From Kocuria sp. cx-455 (GTDB taxonomy: Bacteria; Actinomycetota; Actinomycetes; Actinomycetales; Micrococcaceae), in assembly GCF_014698015.1 (NCBI RefSeq), contig NZ_JACXBS010000004.1, positions 22,007-86,006 on the forward strand: a DNA stretch of 64,000 nucleotides, given 5' to 3'. Below, one piece after another: positions 1-8,747 of the stretch (its first letter is position 1; every line of letters begins with the position of its first letter). The notes under the pieces were generated by a model. The model searched no databases, was not told where the DNA came from, and saw only the letters and a program-made list of their open reading frames with translations. A program made the position numbers and the translations under genes.

Positions 1-31
1 GTGGGAGATGCGCGAGAAGCCTCGCGCCTGA
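1..31 (+). CDS. infB: Translation initiation factor IF-2, C-terminal end (partial)
   Basis: Only the last nine codons are in the window. Read from base 2 they give WEMREKPRA followed by TGA at 29-31. This matches the usual end of actinobacterial IF-2 (EM-REKPR type), and the rbfA-truB genes that follow are the standard partners of infB. IF-2 is the GTPase that places fMet-tRNA on the 30S subunit. The assignment rests on a very short tail plus gene order. Confidence 0.7.
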   Translation, partial: WEMREKPRA

Positions 32-86
32 GCCACGTAACGCTCGGCGGCGGGTGCCCCGGTTTCCGGTAGGTGCCCGCCGCATC

Positions 87-111
87 GGCCCGCCGCCCAC
101 GGCGGCGGGCC
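87..111 (+). terminator. Perfect 11-bp hairpin between infB and rbfA
   Basis: GGCCCGCCGCC (87-97) pairs exactly with GGCGGCGGGCC (101-111) across a 3-nt loop. No T-run follows, so it could slow or process the transcript instead of acting as a classical intrinsic terminator. It lies 34-114 bp downstream of the infB stop region and before rbfA. Confidence 0.4.
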
Positions 112-193
112 AGCGGCGTCGTCATCACGGCGGCGCCGCACCCCAGATTTCTGACACGGAACGCTCAGCGTTCCCCAGCGAAAGAGAGTCACC

Positions 194-658
194 ATGGTTG
201 ACGCCGCTCGGGCCGCACGGCTCGCCGACCGCATCAAGGTGATTGTTGCGCAGGCACTCGAGCGCCGGATCAAGGATCCCCGCCTGGGCTTCGTGACCAT
301 CACCGATGCCCGGGTCACCAACGACCTGCAGCACGCAACCTTGTACTACACGGTGTACGGCGACGAGACGCAGCGCGCGGACACCGCCCGTGCCCTCGAG
401 TCCGCCAAGGGCGTGCTGCGTTCCGAGGTGGGAAAGAACATCACGGCTCGCCTCACGCCCACGCTCACGTTCGTGGCGGACGAGATTCCCGCCGACGCCG
501 CTCGTCTCGAGGAACTCTTGCGCGCCGCGCGCGAAAAGGACGAGCAGGTCGCGGCGCAGGCCGTGGGCGCTTCCTACGCTGCCGGTGAGGATGCCTACCG
601 CACGCCCGAGGACAACCCGGACGACGACGCCCCCGACTCCAACTCCGCACGGAGCTGA
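194..658 (+). CDS. rbfA: Ribosome-binding factor A
   Basis: RbfA is a small 30S assembly factor that binds the immature subunit and helps mature the 5' end of 16S rRNA. The 154-residue product has the family's single KH-like domain (about residues 1-115), with the conserved stretch RIKDPRLGFVTIT at 25-37. The last ~35 residues form an acidic low-complexity tail, which is common in actinobacterial RbfA. The ATG at 194 follows a purine-rich GAAAGAGAG. The gene lies after infB and 5 bp before truB, the widely conserved order, and is probably in the same transcription unit as truB. Confidence is high. Confidence 0.95.
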   Translation: MVDAARAARLADRIKVIVAQALERRIKDPRLGFVTITDARVTNDLQHATLYYTVYGDETQRADTARALESAKGVLRSEVGKNITARLTPTLTFVADEIPADAARLEELLRAAREKDEQVAAQAVGASYAAGEDAYRTPEDNPDDDAPDSNSARS

Positions 659-663
659 CGCGC

Positions 664-1665
664 GTGAGTGAACGGCCCCGCGTTCCGAGCCCGGCTCCCT
701 CGCTCCCGAGGGTGGCCGGGTTCGTCATCGTCGACAAACCCCTCGGGTGGACCTCTCACGACGTCGTGGCGCGCATGCGGCGGCTGGCCGGCACCCGCAA
801 GGTCGGCCATGCCGGTACCCTGGACCCCGCGGCGTCGGGCGTCTTGGTCCTGGGGGTGGAGAAGGCCACCAAGCTACTCACCTGGGTCACCGGGACGTCC
901 AAGACGTACGAGGCCAGCATTCGGCTGGGTGCGGCCACGGTGACCGACGACGCCGAGGGCGAGGTCACCGAGCAAGCGAACGCCTCGGTTCTCGCGGCCG
1001 TGACCGACGAGGATATTCATCGCGAAGTCACTGCGTTGACGGGGCAGATCCAACAGGTCCCGTCCGCCGTGAGCGCCATCAAGGTCAACGGCAAGCGTTC
1101 CTATGCGCGTGTGCGCGGCGGTGAGGACGTCGTCCTGGCCGCCCGGGCCGTCACGATCCACGACTTCACGGTGCACGGCATTGACCGGGAGGACACGGGC
1201 ATCACCGTGACCGCCACCGTCTCGTGTTCGTCGGGTACCTACATTCGCGCGCTGGCGCGGGACATGGGAAGCGCCCTGGGCGTGGGGGGTCACCTGACAG
1301 CGCTGCGGCGCACCCGCGTGGGTTCGTTCACCCTGGATCAGGCCCACACCCTGGAAGAACTGACGCGGTCCGTGAGCGCCGGCGGCACCGTGGACACCCT
1401 GGAGATCAACGCCGTCGCCGCCCAGTTGTTTCCCGTGCGCCGTCTGGACGCGAAAGAAGCCACCGATCTGTCTCACGGGCGGCGAATCTCGGCCCACCCC
1501 GCGGAGCTGGCGGCCGGGCACGACCTCCCCGTGGCGTGTTTCGCTCCGGACGGCTCCCTGGTGGCGCTGGCCGAAAACCGCGGTTCCGCTGCCAACCGGT
1601 ACGCGACGTCCGTGCTCGGTATCGCCGCCGGGGAAACCTTCTCACTCGGGCAGGAGGACCACTGA
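664..1665 (+). CDS. truB: tRNA pseudouridine(55) synthase
   Basis: TruB converts U55 in the T-loop of tRNAs to pseudouridine. The catalytic motif GHAGTLDPAASG is at about 48-59, with the nucleophilic Asp at residue 54, and the KPLGWTS substrate-binding motif lies upstream at 25-31. The C-terminal ~90 residues fit the PUA-like RNA-binding region seen in actinobacterial TruB. Length (333 aa) is normal. The start is GTG at 664, five bases after the rbfA stop. The stop TGA (1663-1665) shares one base with the ATG of the next gene, so the two are probably translationally coupled. Confidence 0.96.
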   Translation: MSERPRVPSPAPSLPRVAGFVIVDKPLGWTSHDVVARMRRLAGTRKVGHAGTLDPAASGVLVLGVEKATKLLTWVTGTSKTYEASIRLGAATVTDDAEGEVTEQANASVLAAVTDEDIHREVTALTGQIQQVPSAVSAIKVNGKRSYARVRGGEDVVLAARAVTIHDFTVHGIDREDTGITVTATVSCSSGTYIRALARDMGSALGVGGHLTALRRTRVGSFTLDQAHTLEELTRSVSAGGTVDTLEINAVAAQLFPVRRLDAKEATDLSHGRRISAHPAELAAGHDLPVACFAPDGSLVALAENRGSAANRYATSVLGIAAGETFSLGQEDH

Positions 1666-2042
1666 TGCTGTGGGGCTATGACGGCTGGTTCTGGGCCTCG
1701 GTGGTGATTGGCACACTGTCCTGTCTGATCTGCGTGGTGCAGGCCCTCCGCGGGCGTGAACCGGACGACTTCTCCCAGGGCTCGGTGCTGGTCCTGGAGC
1801 TGTTCCTGATCGTGTACATGGTGGGCTCACTGTTCCTTCCCCTGTACGGGGCGGAAGCTTCCGGGAGCGTTCTCGAGTACTGGGGGTACTTGCTCACGGC
1901 ACTCTTGATCCCCGCCGGCACCTTTATTTGGTCTCTCGTGGAACGATCACGGTGGTCGACTCTCATCCTGGCCGCGGCGGGACCCGTGGTGGTCGTCATG
2001 GTGTACAGGATGAATTTCATTTGGTACTACCAGAATGTCTGA
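1665..2042 (+). CDS. Small integral membrane protein between truB and ribF
   Basis: A 125-residue protein with about four hydrophobic segments (roughly 8-27, 40-62, 70-91 and 98-116) and short loops, ending in MNFIWYYQNV. I recognise no enzymatic motif. The start is the ATG that overlaps the truB stop as TGATG; longer in-frame extensions upstream lie inside truB and are not credible. The next gene begins within or just after its 3' end, so truB, this gene and the following membrane gene look like one coupled unit. The function is unknown. A membrane-complex partner of the next gene is possible but is inference from adjacency only. Confidence 0.75.
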   Translation: MLWGYDGWFWASVVIGTLSCLICVVQALRGREPDDFSQGSVLVLELFLIVYMVGSLFLPLYGAEASGSVLEYWGYLLTALLIPAGTFIWSLVERSRWSTLILAAAGPVVVVMVYRMNFIWYYQNV

Positions 2043-2085
2043 GCAGGACCGCGAGCGAGAACACCACGGAAAGGACAGGACTCCA

Positions 2086-2553
2086 GTGAGCAAGCCGACC
2101 GAGCACAACGCACTGCAGCAGCGCTTCGGCCATCGAGCGCGCACCCAACGCACGGACGCCAAATCCAGTGGGTTCGGCCGAGTCATCATCGTGATCTACG
2201 GGGTTTTCTCACTGTCCGCCGGTGTGCGTTCCCTATACCAGCTCGGCACGGAGTTCTCCCTGGCACCGTTCGCCATCATCCTGTCCACCATCTCGGCGGC
2301 GATCTACGTGATTGCCACCGTGGCGCTGAGCAAATCGGGCCCGGGGTGGCACCGGATCGCCTGGCTCGCCGTGTGGACCGAGATGATCGGCGTGCTTGCG
2401 GTGGGACTGCTCAGCGTCATGGCCCCCGGGCTGTTCCCCAAGGCCAGTGTCTGGTCCCATTTCGGTGCCGGGTACGGATACGTGCCTTTGGTGCTGCCCG
2501 TGATCGGGCTCATCTGGTTGTGGCGCACCCGACCGAACCATTCGAACGGGTAG
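2086..2553 (+). CDS. Hypothetical membrane protein upstream of ribF
   Basis: A soluble basic N-terminal segment of about 30 residues is followed by roughly four transmembrane helices, ending in a WLWRTRPNHSNG tail. I do not recognise a family with a known job, although a membrane protein of this shape before ribF is, from memory, common in Micrococcales. The GTG at 2086 is chosen because GGAAAGGACAGGA ends 5 nt before it. An in-frame ATG at 2035, overlapping the previous gene by 8 nt, would add 17 polar residues but has no close Shine-Dalgarno sequence. With the GTG the protein is 155 aa, with the ATG 172 aa. Confidence 0.7.
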   Translation: MSKPTEHNALQQRFGHRARTQRTDAKSSGFGRVIIVIYGVFSLSAGVRSLYQLGTEFSLAPFAIILSTISAAIYVIATVALSKSGPGWHRIAWLAVWTEMIGVLAVGLLSVMAPGLFPKASVWSHFGAGYGYVPLVLPVIGLIWLWRTRPNHSNG

Positions 2554-2595
2554 GCTCGTTTCGTCCCGCCCGCACACTCGACCTCGAGGAGAACA

Positions 2596-3609
2596 GTGAT
2601 CCGCTGGAGATCCCGCGACGACATCACGCCGGGTTTCGGACCGTCCGTTGTGACGATCGGAAATTTCGACGGAGTCCACCGCGGTCACCAACACGTTTTC
2701 GACACGTTGCTGGAGGTGGCCGGGCAGCGCAACGCGCACTCCGTGGTGGTCACCTTTGATCCCCACCCGGCGCTCGTGCACCGCCCGGAATCGCACCCGG
2801 GGGTGATCATGGGCCTTGAGGACAAACTTGATGCGCTGGAGACCACGCGTATCGATGCCGTTCTGGTGCAGCCCTATTCACTCGACTTCGCGCAGCTGAC
2901 ACCCGAAGAATTCGTGGTGGACTACCTGGTCAAACCCCTCGAGGCGGTCTGCCTGGTGATCGGGGCCGATGTTCGGTTGGGCAGGGACAACACCGGGGAT
3001 CTCAACGCGATCCGGGCGCTGGGCGAGAAACACGGCTTCGATGTGATGGTCGTTGCCGACGTCGTGGGGACGGAACCCTCCACCCCCTTCAGGAACGGCA
3101 CCCCGGCGGCTGCCGCCACGGAACGCAGATGCTCGTCCACCTGGATCCGCTCGTGCTTGGAAGCCGGGGACATGCGCGGCGCCGCCGGGCTGCTCAGCCG
3201 AAACCACCGCATGCGCGGAGAGGTGGTCCACGGGGCGGCCCGCGGACGCGAACTGGGATTCCCCACGGCCAATCTCTCGTCGGAGGCAACGGGATTCATT
3301 CCCGCGGACGGCGTGTACGCGGGCTGGCTCGTGGACGCGAACGGCAAGCGGTGGCCCACCGCCATTTCCGTGGGCTCCAATCCCACGTTCGAGGGAGTGT
3401 CCCGGCAGGTCGAGGCCCATGTGATCGATCGCCCGGAAGAGGACATCGAGGATTTCAATCTCTACGGCCAGGAGGTCGTGGTGGAGTTCGTGGAACGGTT
3501 GCGCGGCATGGTGGCCTACCGGGGGATCGATGCTCTCGTGGCCCAAATGAACGACGACGTCGAACGGTCTCGCGAGATCCTGGCCAAGGAGCCTCGCGAG
3601 ACCGTCTGA
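2596..3609 (+). CDS. ribF: Bifunctional riboflavin kinase / FAD synthetase
   Basis: RibF phosphorylates riboflavin to FMN and then adenylates FMN to FAD. The N-terminal FMN adenylyltransferase domain shows GNFDGVHRGH at 22-31 (the HxGH-type nucleotide site), GADVRLGR at 123-130 and SSTWIR at 180-185. The C-terminal kinase domain has GEVVHGAARGRELGFPTANL at 208-227. The 337-residue length is normal. The linker at about 157-179 is longer and more Pro/Ala-rich than I expect. The start is GTG after GAGGAG. The last 15 codons contain a 13-bp inverted repeat that may stop transcription toward the convergent aldo/keto reductase gene. No FMN riboswitch is visible upstream. Confidence 0.95.
   Translation: MIRWRSRDDITPGFGPSVVTIGNFDGVHRGHQHVFDTLLEVAGQRNAHSVVVTFDPHPALVHRPESHPGVIMGLEDKLDALETTRIDAVLVQPYSLDFAQLTPEEFVVDYLVKPLEAVCLVIGADVRLGRDNTGDLNAIRALGEKHGFDVMVVADVVGTEPSTPFRNGTPAAAATERRCSSTWIRSCLEAGDMRGAAGLLSRNHRMRGEVVHGAARGRELGFPTANLSSEATGFIPADGVYAGWLVDANGKRWPTAISVGSNPTFEGVSRQVEAHVIDRPEEDIEDFNLYGQEVVVEFVERLRGMVAYRGIDALVAQMNDDVERSREILAKEPRETV
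3564..3605. terminator. 13-bp inverted repeat inside the 3' end of ribF
   Basis: ACGGTCTCGCGAG (3564-3576) pairs perfectly with CTCGCGAGACCGT (3593-3605) across a 16-nt loop. It lies inside the ribF reading frame and just before the convergent stop at 3628. It is the only strong hairpin at this tail-to-tail junction, so a bidirectional terminator is plausible. There is no T-run. Confidence 0.4.
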
Positions 3610-3627
3610 GGAGGGAACCGGGCTCGG

Positions 3628-4491
3628 TTACAGTTCTTCGTGCTCGCGCGGATCGAATCCGGATCCGCTCAAACCGGTGTGCAGCATCTTCATGCGCTTC
3701 ATCTGCTCGTCGGTCAGGTCCCAGTCGAAAACATCCAGGTTCTCGGCCATGCGTGTGACGTTCGAGGTTTTGGGAATGGGCAGAATGTTGGATTGAATGT
3801 GCCACCGCAGCATGACCTGGGCGGGCGTGCGACCCACCTTGCGTGCAATGTCCGCAATCCATTCGTGCTGCAGGATGTCGGTCTTGCGACCCAGCGGTGA
3901 CCACGCCTCCGTCACGATTTTGTGCTCGGCGTGGAATTCACGCAGTAGCTCCTGCTGATACTGCGGGTGCAGTTCCACCTGGTTGATCACCGGCATTTCA
4001 CCGGTCTCCCGTTCGAGACGCAGTAGGTGTTCCGGCAGGAAATTGGACACACCGATGGACCTGACCAATCCCTGATCGCGGAGCTCGATCATGGTCTGCC
4101 AGGTCTCCACGTAGCGGTCCACGCCAGGATTGGGCCAGTGGATCAAGTACAGGTCCACGTAATCGGTGCCGAGTCGTTCAAGCGATCCCTCGAGGGAACG
4201 GCGCACGGAATCGGTGCCATGGTCACGGCCCGGAAGTTTGGTGGTCAGGAAGATCTCGTCACGTGTGATCTCCGATGCCTTGATGCCACGACCCACACCC
4301 AGCTCGTTGCCGTAGTTCACGGCGGTGTCCACCAGACGGTAGCCGCGCCACAAAGCCTCCGGGATCAGCGCCTCTGCCTCGGCGTCATCCATGGGGTAGG
4401 TGCCCAGGCCCAACTGGGGAATCTTGGTCCCGTCCCGCAGCACGTGGCGCGGGACATCCGGTACGGCATCCTCAAGTTTCTTGTCGCTCAT
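3628..4491 (-). CDS. Aldo/keto reductase
   Basis: An NADPH-dependent aldo/keto reductase of the 2,5-diketo-gluconate reductase-like group, with a single TIM-barrel domain of 287 residues. The catalytic tetrad is visible: Asp55 (LVDTA), Tyr60 (NYGNE), Lys85 (TTKLP) and His118 (LIHWP). The cofactor-end motif IPKTSN, typical of NADPH binding, is near residue 240. The physiological substrate cannot be read from the sequence. It is downstream of mtnN on the same strand with a gap of only 12 bp, so the luxS-mtnN-reductase set is probably one transcript. Reduction of a carbonyl product is possible, but a link to AI-2 or methylthioribose metabolism is inference. Confidence 0.9.
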   Translation of the reverse strand: MSDKKLEDAVPDVPRHVLRDGTKIPQLGLGTYPMDDAEAEALIPEALWRGYRLVDTAVNYGNELGVGRGIKASEITRDEIFLTTKLPGRDHGTDSVRRSLEGSLERLGTDYVDLYLIHWPNPGVDRYVETWQTMIELRDQGLVRSIGVSNFLPEHLLRLERETGEMPVINQVELHPQYQQELLREFHAEHKIVTEAWSPLGRKTDILQHEWIADIARKVGRTPAQVMLRWHIQSNILPIPKTSNVTRMAENLDVFDWDLTDEQMKRMKMLHTGLSGSGFDPREHEEL

Positions 4492-4503
4492 GCGTTCCTC
4501 ACT

Positions 4504-5277
4504 TCACTCGGACGTGCTTTGGCGAATGGTGCTCAGTACCTGGCATACCGCACTCGCGCTGATTTCTGCCACCAGGTCGATTTCCAGGTGGAACTGCTGG
4601 CCGGCTGCCGGCCCGCACAGGTCTGAAACACTGCGGACGGCCAGGAAAGGATACTGGCGGGTGGCGCACACCTGCGCAAGTGCCACGGTCTCCATGTCGG
4701 TGCTCAGTGCATTGGGAAAGATCTCACGCGTCGCGCCCACGTTCGCCTCCGTCACGAAGGAACCGCCCGAGAGCATGGTGCCCCGCAGCACGGTTTGTTC
4801 ATCGGTCCCGATCACGTCCTCCGCGGCGGCCAGCAAGCGTGCCGCGGGGGAGTAGCTCTCCGGCATGCCGGGAACCTGGCCCGGAAGGTATCCGAACGCC
4901 GTGGCGTCCGCATCGGCGTAACAATAGTCCGTGCCGATCACCAGATCGCCCACATTGACGTCCGACCTTAACCCGCCGGCGGATCCCGCGGAGATCACGG
5001 CGGAAGGTTCGAACCTTTCGATCACGGCGGTCAGTGCCGACGCCGCATTGACCAGGCCGATGCCGGTGCGCACGAGCAACACCGGGTCGCCCTCGAGGAT
5101 CACCGCGTACACCAGAGCGGGGCCCACGGTGAGTGGTTGCGCCGCTCGCTCCGTGGCGCGAGCCAGGAAGGGCTCGGCCTCTTCGTCCATGGCGACCACC
5201 ACGGCGGGTGAGCCCACGCAACGACCGAACAATGTTGCGTCCCGGTTCACCGTCTCCTGGGAGGCGTCTGGGTTCAC
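4504..5277 (-). CDS. mtnN: 5'-methylthioadenosine/S-adenosylhomocysteine nucleosidase
   Basis: The enzyme cleaves S-adenosylhomocysteine and methylthioadenosine to adenine plus the ribosyl thioether, providing S-ribosylhomocysteine for LuxS. Family residues are present: an acidic residue in [11 protein letters not shown] near the N-terminus, the ISAGSAGGL glycine motif, [12 protein letters not shown] (ribose-binding Glu) and the catalytic Asp in VRSVSDLCG. The start is placed at GTG 5277, which overlaps the luxS stop as GTGA. A longer open frame runs to 5370 but lies inside luxS and reads as basic non-family sequence. The product is then 257 aa. Coupling with luxS fits consecutive reactions. 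Confidence 0.92.
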   Translation of the reverse strand: MNPDASQETVNRDATLFGRCVGSPAVVVAMDEEAEPFLARATERAAQPLTVGPALVYAVILEGDPVLLVRTGIGLVNAASALTAVIERFEPSAVISAGSAGGLRSDVNVGDLVIGTDYCYADADATAFGYLPGQVPGMPESYSPAARLLAAAEDVIGTDEQTVLRGTMLSGGSFVTEANVGATREIFPNALSTDMETVALAQVCATRQYPFLAVRSVSDLCGPAAGQQFHLEIDLVAEISASAVCQVLSTIRQSTSE

Positions 5278-5732
5278 CGGGTGACCTCGTCCCACGCGGC
5301 GCGCTCGTCCAAGAACTCCCGCACGGCTGACTGGGCTGCTTCCAGGCTGTGGTTGGCGCCCCAGCCGCACTGGACCTCGTTGGCGGCGGGGACCTCGCCG
5401 GCGTCGAGGATGTCCTGGAACGTGGCCTCCAACAGGTTCTTGAACTCGGTGTCCTCCACGCCGAGCATGATCGCGTAGAAACCGGTCTGGCAGCCCATGG
5501 GGGAGAAGTCGATGAGCGCCTCCGTGTGGTTGCGCATGTGCTCAGCGGTCAGGTGCTCGATCGAGTGGACCGCGGGCATCTCCAAATGCGCTTGGTTGGG
5601 CTGGGTGAAACGGACGTCGTACTTGATCAGAGTGTCCCCGCCGGGCAACTCCTTACGATCGGCGACCCGCACGTAGGGGGCTGCCACCGAACGGTGATCC
5701 AGATTGAAAGACTCCACGTTCATTTTCTTCAT
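5274..5732 (-). CDS. luxS: S-ribosylhomocysteine lyase (LuxS)
   Basis: LuxS splits S-ribosylhomocysteine into homocysteine and DPD, the precursor of autoinducer-2. The metal ligands are visible as His56 and His60 (HSIEH) and Cys122 (EVQCGWG), with the catalytic Cys81 in [10 protein letters not shown]. The 152-residue length is typical. I start at the ATG giving [10 protein letters not shown] (5732), the usual N-terminus. In-frame ATGs at 5741 and 5723 are alternatives, and the longest frame to 5819 adds non-family residues. The gene is divergent from rpsO. It shares GTGA with mtnN, so homocysteine recycling and AI-2 production are encoded together. Confidence 0.95.
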   Translation of the reverse strand: MKKMNVESFNLDHRSVAAPYVRVADRKELPGGDTLIKYDVRFTQPNQAHLEMPAVHSIEHLTAEHMRNHTEALIDFSPMGCQTGFYAIMLGVEDTEFKNLLEATFQDILDAGEVPAANEVQCGWGANHSLEAAQSAVREFLDERAAWDEVTR

Positions 5733-5781
5733 GGTGCCCATTGTCCCAGTTGAGGCAGACATCCATAACGGTGACCCGCCT

Positions 5782-5794
5782 AATACGCCGTATT
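5782..5794. promoter_or_regulatory. Palindrome between divergent luxS and rpsO
   Basis: AATACG-C-CGTATT is a perfect inverted repeat with a 1-nt centre in the 192-bp luxS/rpsO intergenic region, about 50 bp upstream of luxS. The shape suits a dimeric repressor site, but I cannot name a regulator. Confidence 0.3.
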
Positions 5795-5807
5795 GGATGC
5801 CGTCCGT

Positions 5808-5813
5808 TAGACT
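5808..5813 (+). promoter_or_regulatory. -10 hexamer TAGACT, probable rpsO promoter
   Basis: TAGACT occurs here and in the same setting before hflX, hisB, infC and pheS. No good -35 hexamer is found 16-18 bp upstream. The resulting rpsO leader would be about 105 nt. Confidence 0.4.
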
Positions 5814-5924
5814 GGTCAACGGTCAGACTGCGGTCCGTGGCGGTCAGGCCTCGGGGAAACTCCCGAACCCCGGGCGCGAACCCCGCGCACCGGGCGGTCA
5901 CGGTACTAACTCAAGGAGTTATTC

Positions 5925-6194
5925 ATGGCACTGGATGCCGCTGTCAAGCAGGAAATCATCAAGGAGTACGCAACTCACGAGGGCGACACCGGTTCGCCCG
6001 AGGTGCAGATCGCCGTGCTGTCCCGTCGGATTTCCGATTTGACCGAGCACCTCAAGCAGCACAAGCACGATCACCACACTCGCCGCGGCCTCATGGCCCT
6101 GGTGGGTCGCCGTCGTCGCATGCTTGACTACCTGCGTCGCACTGAGATCGCCCGCTACCGTGCGCTCATTGAGCGTCTCGGCCTGCGTAAGTGA
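5925..6194 (+). CDS. rpsO: 30S ribosomal protein S15
   Basis: S15 is a primary 16S rRNA-binding protein of the central domain and also forms bridge B4 to the 50S subunit. The 89-residue length is exact for the family. Characteristic segments are visible, including [28 protein letters not shown] and RRRMLDYL near residues 64-71. The ATG at 5925 is preceded by a strong AAGGAG at 7-12 nt. The gene is followed by a 12-bp hairpin and then pnp, the same order as in E. coli, where rpsO read-through supplies part of the pnp transcript. Confidence 0.98.
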   Translation: MALDAAVKQEIIKEYATHEGDTGSPEVQIAVLSRRISDLTEHLKQHKHDHHTRRGLMALVGRRRRMLDYLRRTEIARYRALIERLGLRK

Positions 6195-6211
6195 TGTGAG
6201 TCCTCGGTGTT

Positions 6212-6241
6212 CCCCGTGTTTTCCCGCGTGAAAACACGGGG
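6212..6241 (+). terminator. 12-bp hairpin after rpsO
   Basis: CCCCGTGTTTTC (6212-6223) pairs perfectly with GAAAACACGGGG (6230-6241) over a 6-nt loop. There is no T-run, so it may be a partial terminator or a processing site. Two smaller hairpins follow in the pnp leader: TGTTCG/CGAACA at 6260-6274, extended by GGCG/CGCC, and GGTTCC/GGAACC at 6281-6296. Confidence 0.6.
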
Positions 6242-6458
6242 AACCGCCGCAACCGGCGCTGTTCGGGACGAACACCGCCAGGTTCCGACAGGAACCACCG
6301 GCCCATGGGCTAGAGACAACCAACAGAAAGTTCGTAGCGGATTCGCGCACCATATCGCGGTCCTCGACAGTGGCCTTCGCAAGGCATGTGCAGTGCGAGC
6401 GCCTCGATCGAAGACCGGTATGTCGCGCTTTTCGCAACAGAAGAAACGGAGGTGACCC

Positions 6459-8726
6459 TTGGAGGGTCCCGAAATTCAAAGTGCAGAAGCAATCATCGAC
6501 AACGGTTCGTACGGCAAGCGCGTCGTGCGTTTCGAAACCGGCCGGTTGGCGAAACAGGCCGCCGGGTCCGCCATGGTCTACATCGACGAGGAAACCTCGA
6601 TGCTGTCGGCCACCGCGGTGGGTAAGAACCCGCGCGAGGGCTTCGACTTCTTCCCGCTCACCGTTGACGTGGAAGAGCGCATGTACGCAGCCGGTCGCAT
6701 CCCGGGCTCGTTCTTCCGCCGTGAAGGCCGCCCGTCCACGGATGCGATCCTGACCTGCCGCCTGATCGACCGCCCGTTGCGCCCCGCCTTCGGCAAGGGC
6801 ATCCGCAACGAGGTCCAGGTTGTCGTGACCGTGCTGTCCATTGCACCGGACGAGATCTACAACACCGTGGCCATCAACGCCGCGTCCATGTCCACCTCCC
6901 TGTCCGGGATGCCCTTCCAGGGCCCGGTGGGCGGCGTGCGCATGGCGCTCATGGCTGAGGAGAACGGCAAGCACCAGTGGATTGCCTTCCCCAAGCATTC
7001 CCAGCTCGAGAACGCCGTGTTCGACATGGCCGTGGCGGGGCGTGTGGTCACCGCCGCTGACGGTTCCGAGGACGTCGCGATCATGATGGTCGAGGCCGAG
7101 GCCACGGACAACTCGTGGGAGCTCGTCAAGGGCCAGGGCGCCGTCGCACCGACCGAAGAACTTGTCTCGGAGGGCATCGAGGCGTCCAAGGCCTACATCA
7201 AGGCCCTGTGCGAGGCTCAGGCAGACCTGGTCGCCCGCGCGGGCAAGCCAGCCCTGGAACTGCCCCGCTTCGGCGGCTTCGAGGAGGACGCCACCCAGGC
7301 CGTCCGGGACTTCGTGGGTAACCGTCTCGCCGAGGTGTACTCGATTGCCGGTAAGCAGGAGCGCGAAGTCGCCACTGACGAGCTGCACCAAAGTGTTCTG
7401 GCCGAGCTCACCGGTGAGGGCAAGCCCTTCGCAGACCGCAAGGATGAGATCAACGGCGCGTACCAGGCGCTCACCAAGCAGACCGTGCGCCAGCGCGTCC
7501 TCAAGGATCAGGTGCGCATCGACGGACGTGGCCTGACGGATATCCGCGAGCTGACCGCCGAGGTGGAGGTCCTGCCCCGCGTGCATGGTTCGGCGATCTT
7601 CGAGCGCGGCGAAACCCAGATCATGGGTGTCACCACGTTGAACATGCTCAAGCTGGAACAGCAGATCGACTCGCTGTCCCCGGTCAAGCACAAGCGCTAC
7701 ATCCACCACTACAACTTCCCGCCGTACTCCACCGGTGAAACCGGCCGCGTGGGCTCGCCCAAGCGCCGCGAAATCGGTCACGGCGCGTTGGCGGAGCGCG
7801 CCATCACGCCCGTGCTGCCCTCGCGCGAGGAATTCCCCTACGCGATCCGTCAGGTCTCCGAGGCGCTGGGCTCCAACGGCTCGACCTCGATGGGTTCGGT
7901 GTGTGCCGCAACCCTGTCGCTGCTCAATGCCGGTGTGCCCCTGCGCGCCCCCGTGGCCGGTATCGCCATGGGCCTGGTCTCCGACACCGTGGACGGCGAG
8001 ACCCGTTACGCGGCCCTGACCGACATCCTCGGTGCCGAGGACGCACTGGGTGACATGGACTTCAAGGTTGCCGGTACGTCGGAGTTCGTGACGGCGATCC
8101 AGCTGGACACCAAGCTCGACGGGATCCCCGCGTCCGTGTTGACGGCGGCCCTGAGCCAGGCCCGGGAGGCACGCCTGTACATTCTCAATGTGCTGACCTC
8201 GGCGATCGACGCCCCGGACGAGATGAGCGCATTCGCTCCGCGCGTGATCAGCGTGAACGTTCCCGTCGCCAAGATCGGTGAGGTCATCGGCCCCAAGGGC
8301 AAGATGATCAACCAGATCCAGGAAGACACCGGAACCGACATCTCCATCGAGGACGACGGCACCGTGTACATCGGCGCGACCGATGGTCCCTCCGCAGAGG
8401 CTGCGCGTTCGGCGATCAACGCGATCGCCAACCCGCAGGTTCCCGAGGTGGGCGAGCGTTACCTGGGCACCGTGGTCAAGACCACCACCTTCGGTGCGTT
8501 CGTTTCCCTCACCCCGGGCAAGGACGGCCTGCTGCACATTTCCGAGATGCGCAAGCTCAACGACAACAAGCGCGTCAACGAAGTGGACGACGTCGTGGGC
8601 GTGGGCCAGAAGATCCAGGTCGAGATCACCAAGGTCGACGACCGCGGAAAGCTCTCGCTCGCCCCGGTCGTGGCCGATGAGGACAAGGCCCAAGAGCTCG
8701 AGTCCGAACCCATCAGCGAGAGCTGA
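6459..8726 (+). CDS. pnp: Polyribonucleotide nucleotidyltransferase (PNPase)
   Basis: PNPase is the trimeric phosphorolytic 3'-5' exoribonuclease of the RNA degradosome and can also polymerise NDPs. The 755-residue protein has two RNase PH domains separated by an alpha-helical linker, with NSTSMG-type residues in [13 protein letters not shown] of the second core. A KH domain follows ([17 protein letters not shown], here [14 protein letters not shown]), then a C-terminal S1 domain ([12 protein letters not shown]). The start is TTG at 6459, 6 nt after GGAGG; no in-frame ATG gives the conserved MEGPEIQ N-terminus. The structured 264-nt gap after rpsO suggests post-transcriptional control, as in the E. 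coli pnp leader. Confidence 0.97.
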   Translation: MEGPEIQSAEAIIDNGSYGKRVVRFETGRLAKQAAGSAMVYIDEETSMLSATAVGKNPREGFDFFPLTVDVEERMYAAGRIPGSFFRREGRPSTDAILTCRLIDRPLRPAFGKGIRNEVQVVVTVLSIAPDEIYNTVAINAASMSTSLSGMPFQGPVGGVRMALMAEENGKHQWIAFPKHSQLENAVFDMAVAGRVVTAADGSEDVAIMMVEAEATDNSWELVKGQGAVAPTEELVSEGIEASKAYIKALCEAQADLVARAGKPALELPRFGGFEEDATQAVRDFVGNRLAEVYSIAGKQEREVATDELHQSVLAELTGEGKPFADRKDEINGAYQALTKQTVRQRVLKDQVRIDGRGLTDIRELTAEVEVLPRVHGSAIFERGETQIMGVTTLNMLKLEQQIDSLSPVKHKRYIHHYNFPPYSTGETGRVGSPKRREIGHGALAERAITPVLPSREEFPYAIRQVSEALGSNGSTSMGSVCAATLSLLNAGVPLRAPVAGIAMGLVSDTVDGETRYAALTDILGAEDALGDMDFKVAGTSEFVTAIQLDTKLDGIPASVLTAALSQAREARLYILNVLTSAIDAPDEMSAFAPRVISVNVPVAKIGEVIGPKGKMINQIQEDTGTDISIEDDGTVYIGATDGPSAEAARSAINAIANPQVPEVGERYLGTVVKTTTFGAFVSLTPGKDGLLHISEMRKLNDNKRVNEVDDVVGVGQKIQVEITKVDDRGKLSLAPVVADEDKAQELESEPISES

Positions 8727-8747
8727 TCGAGGGGTAACACGACATTC

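Noticed and set aside
2554..2595. FMN riboswitch before ribF
   Set aside because: The gap is only 42 bp and lacks the conserved RFN elements.
5004..5017. Palindrome AAGGTTCGAACCTT as an SOS box
   Set aside because: It lies inside mtnN coding sequence and has the half-sites in the wrong order (GTTCGAAC instead of TCGAACN4GTTCGA).
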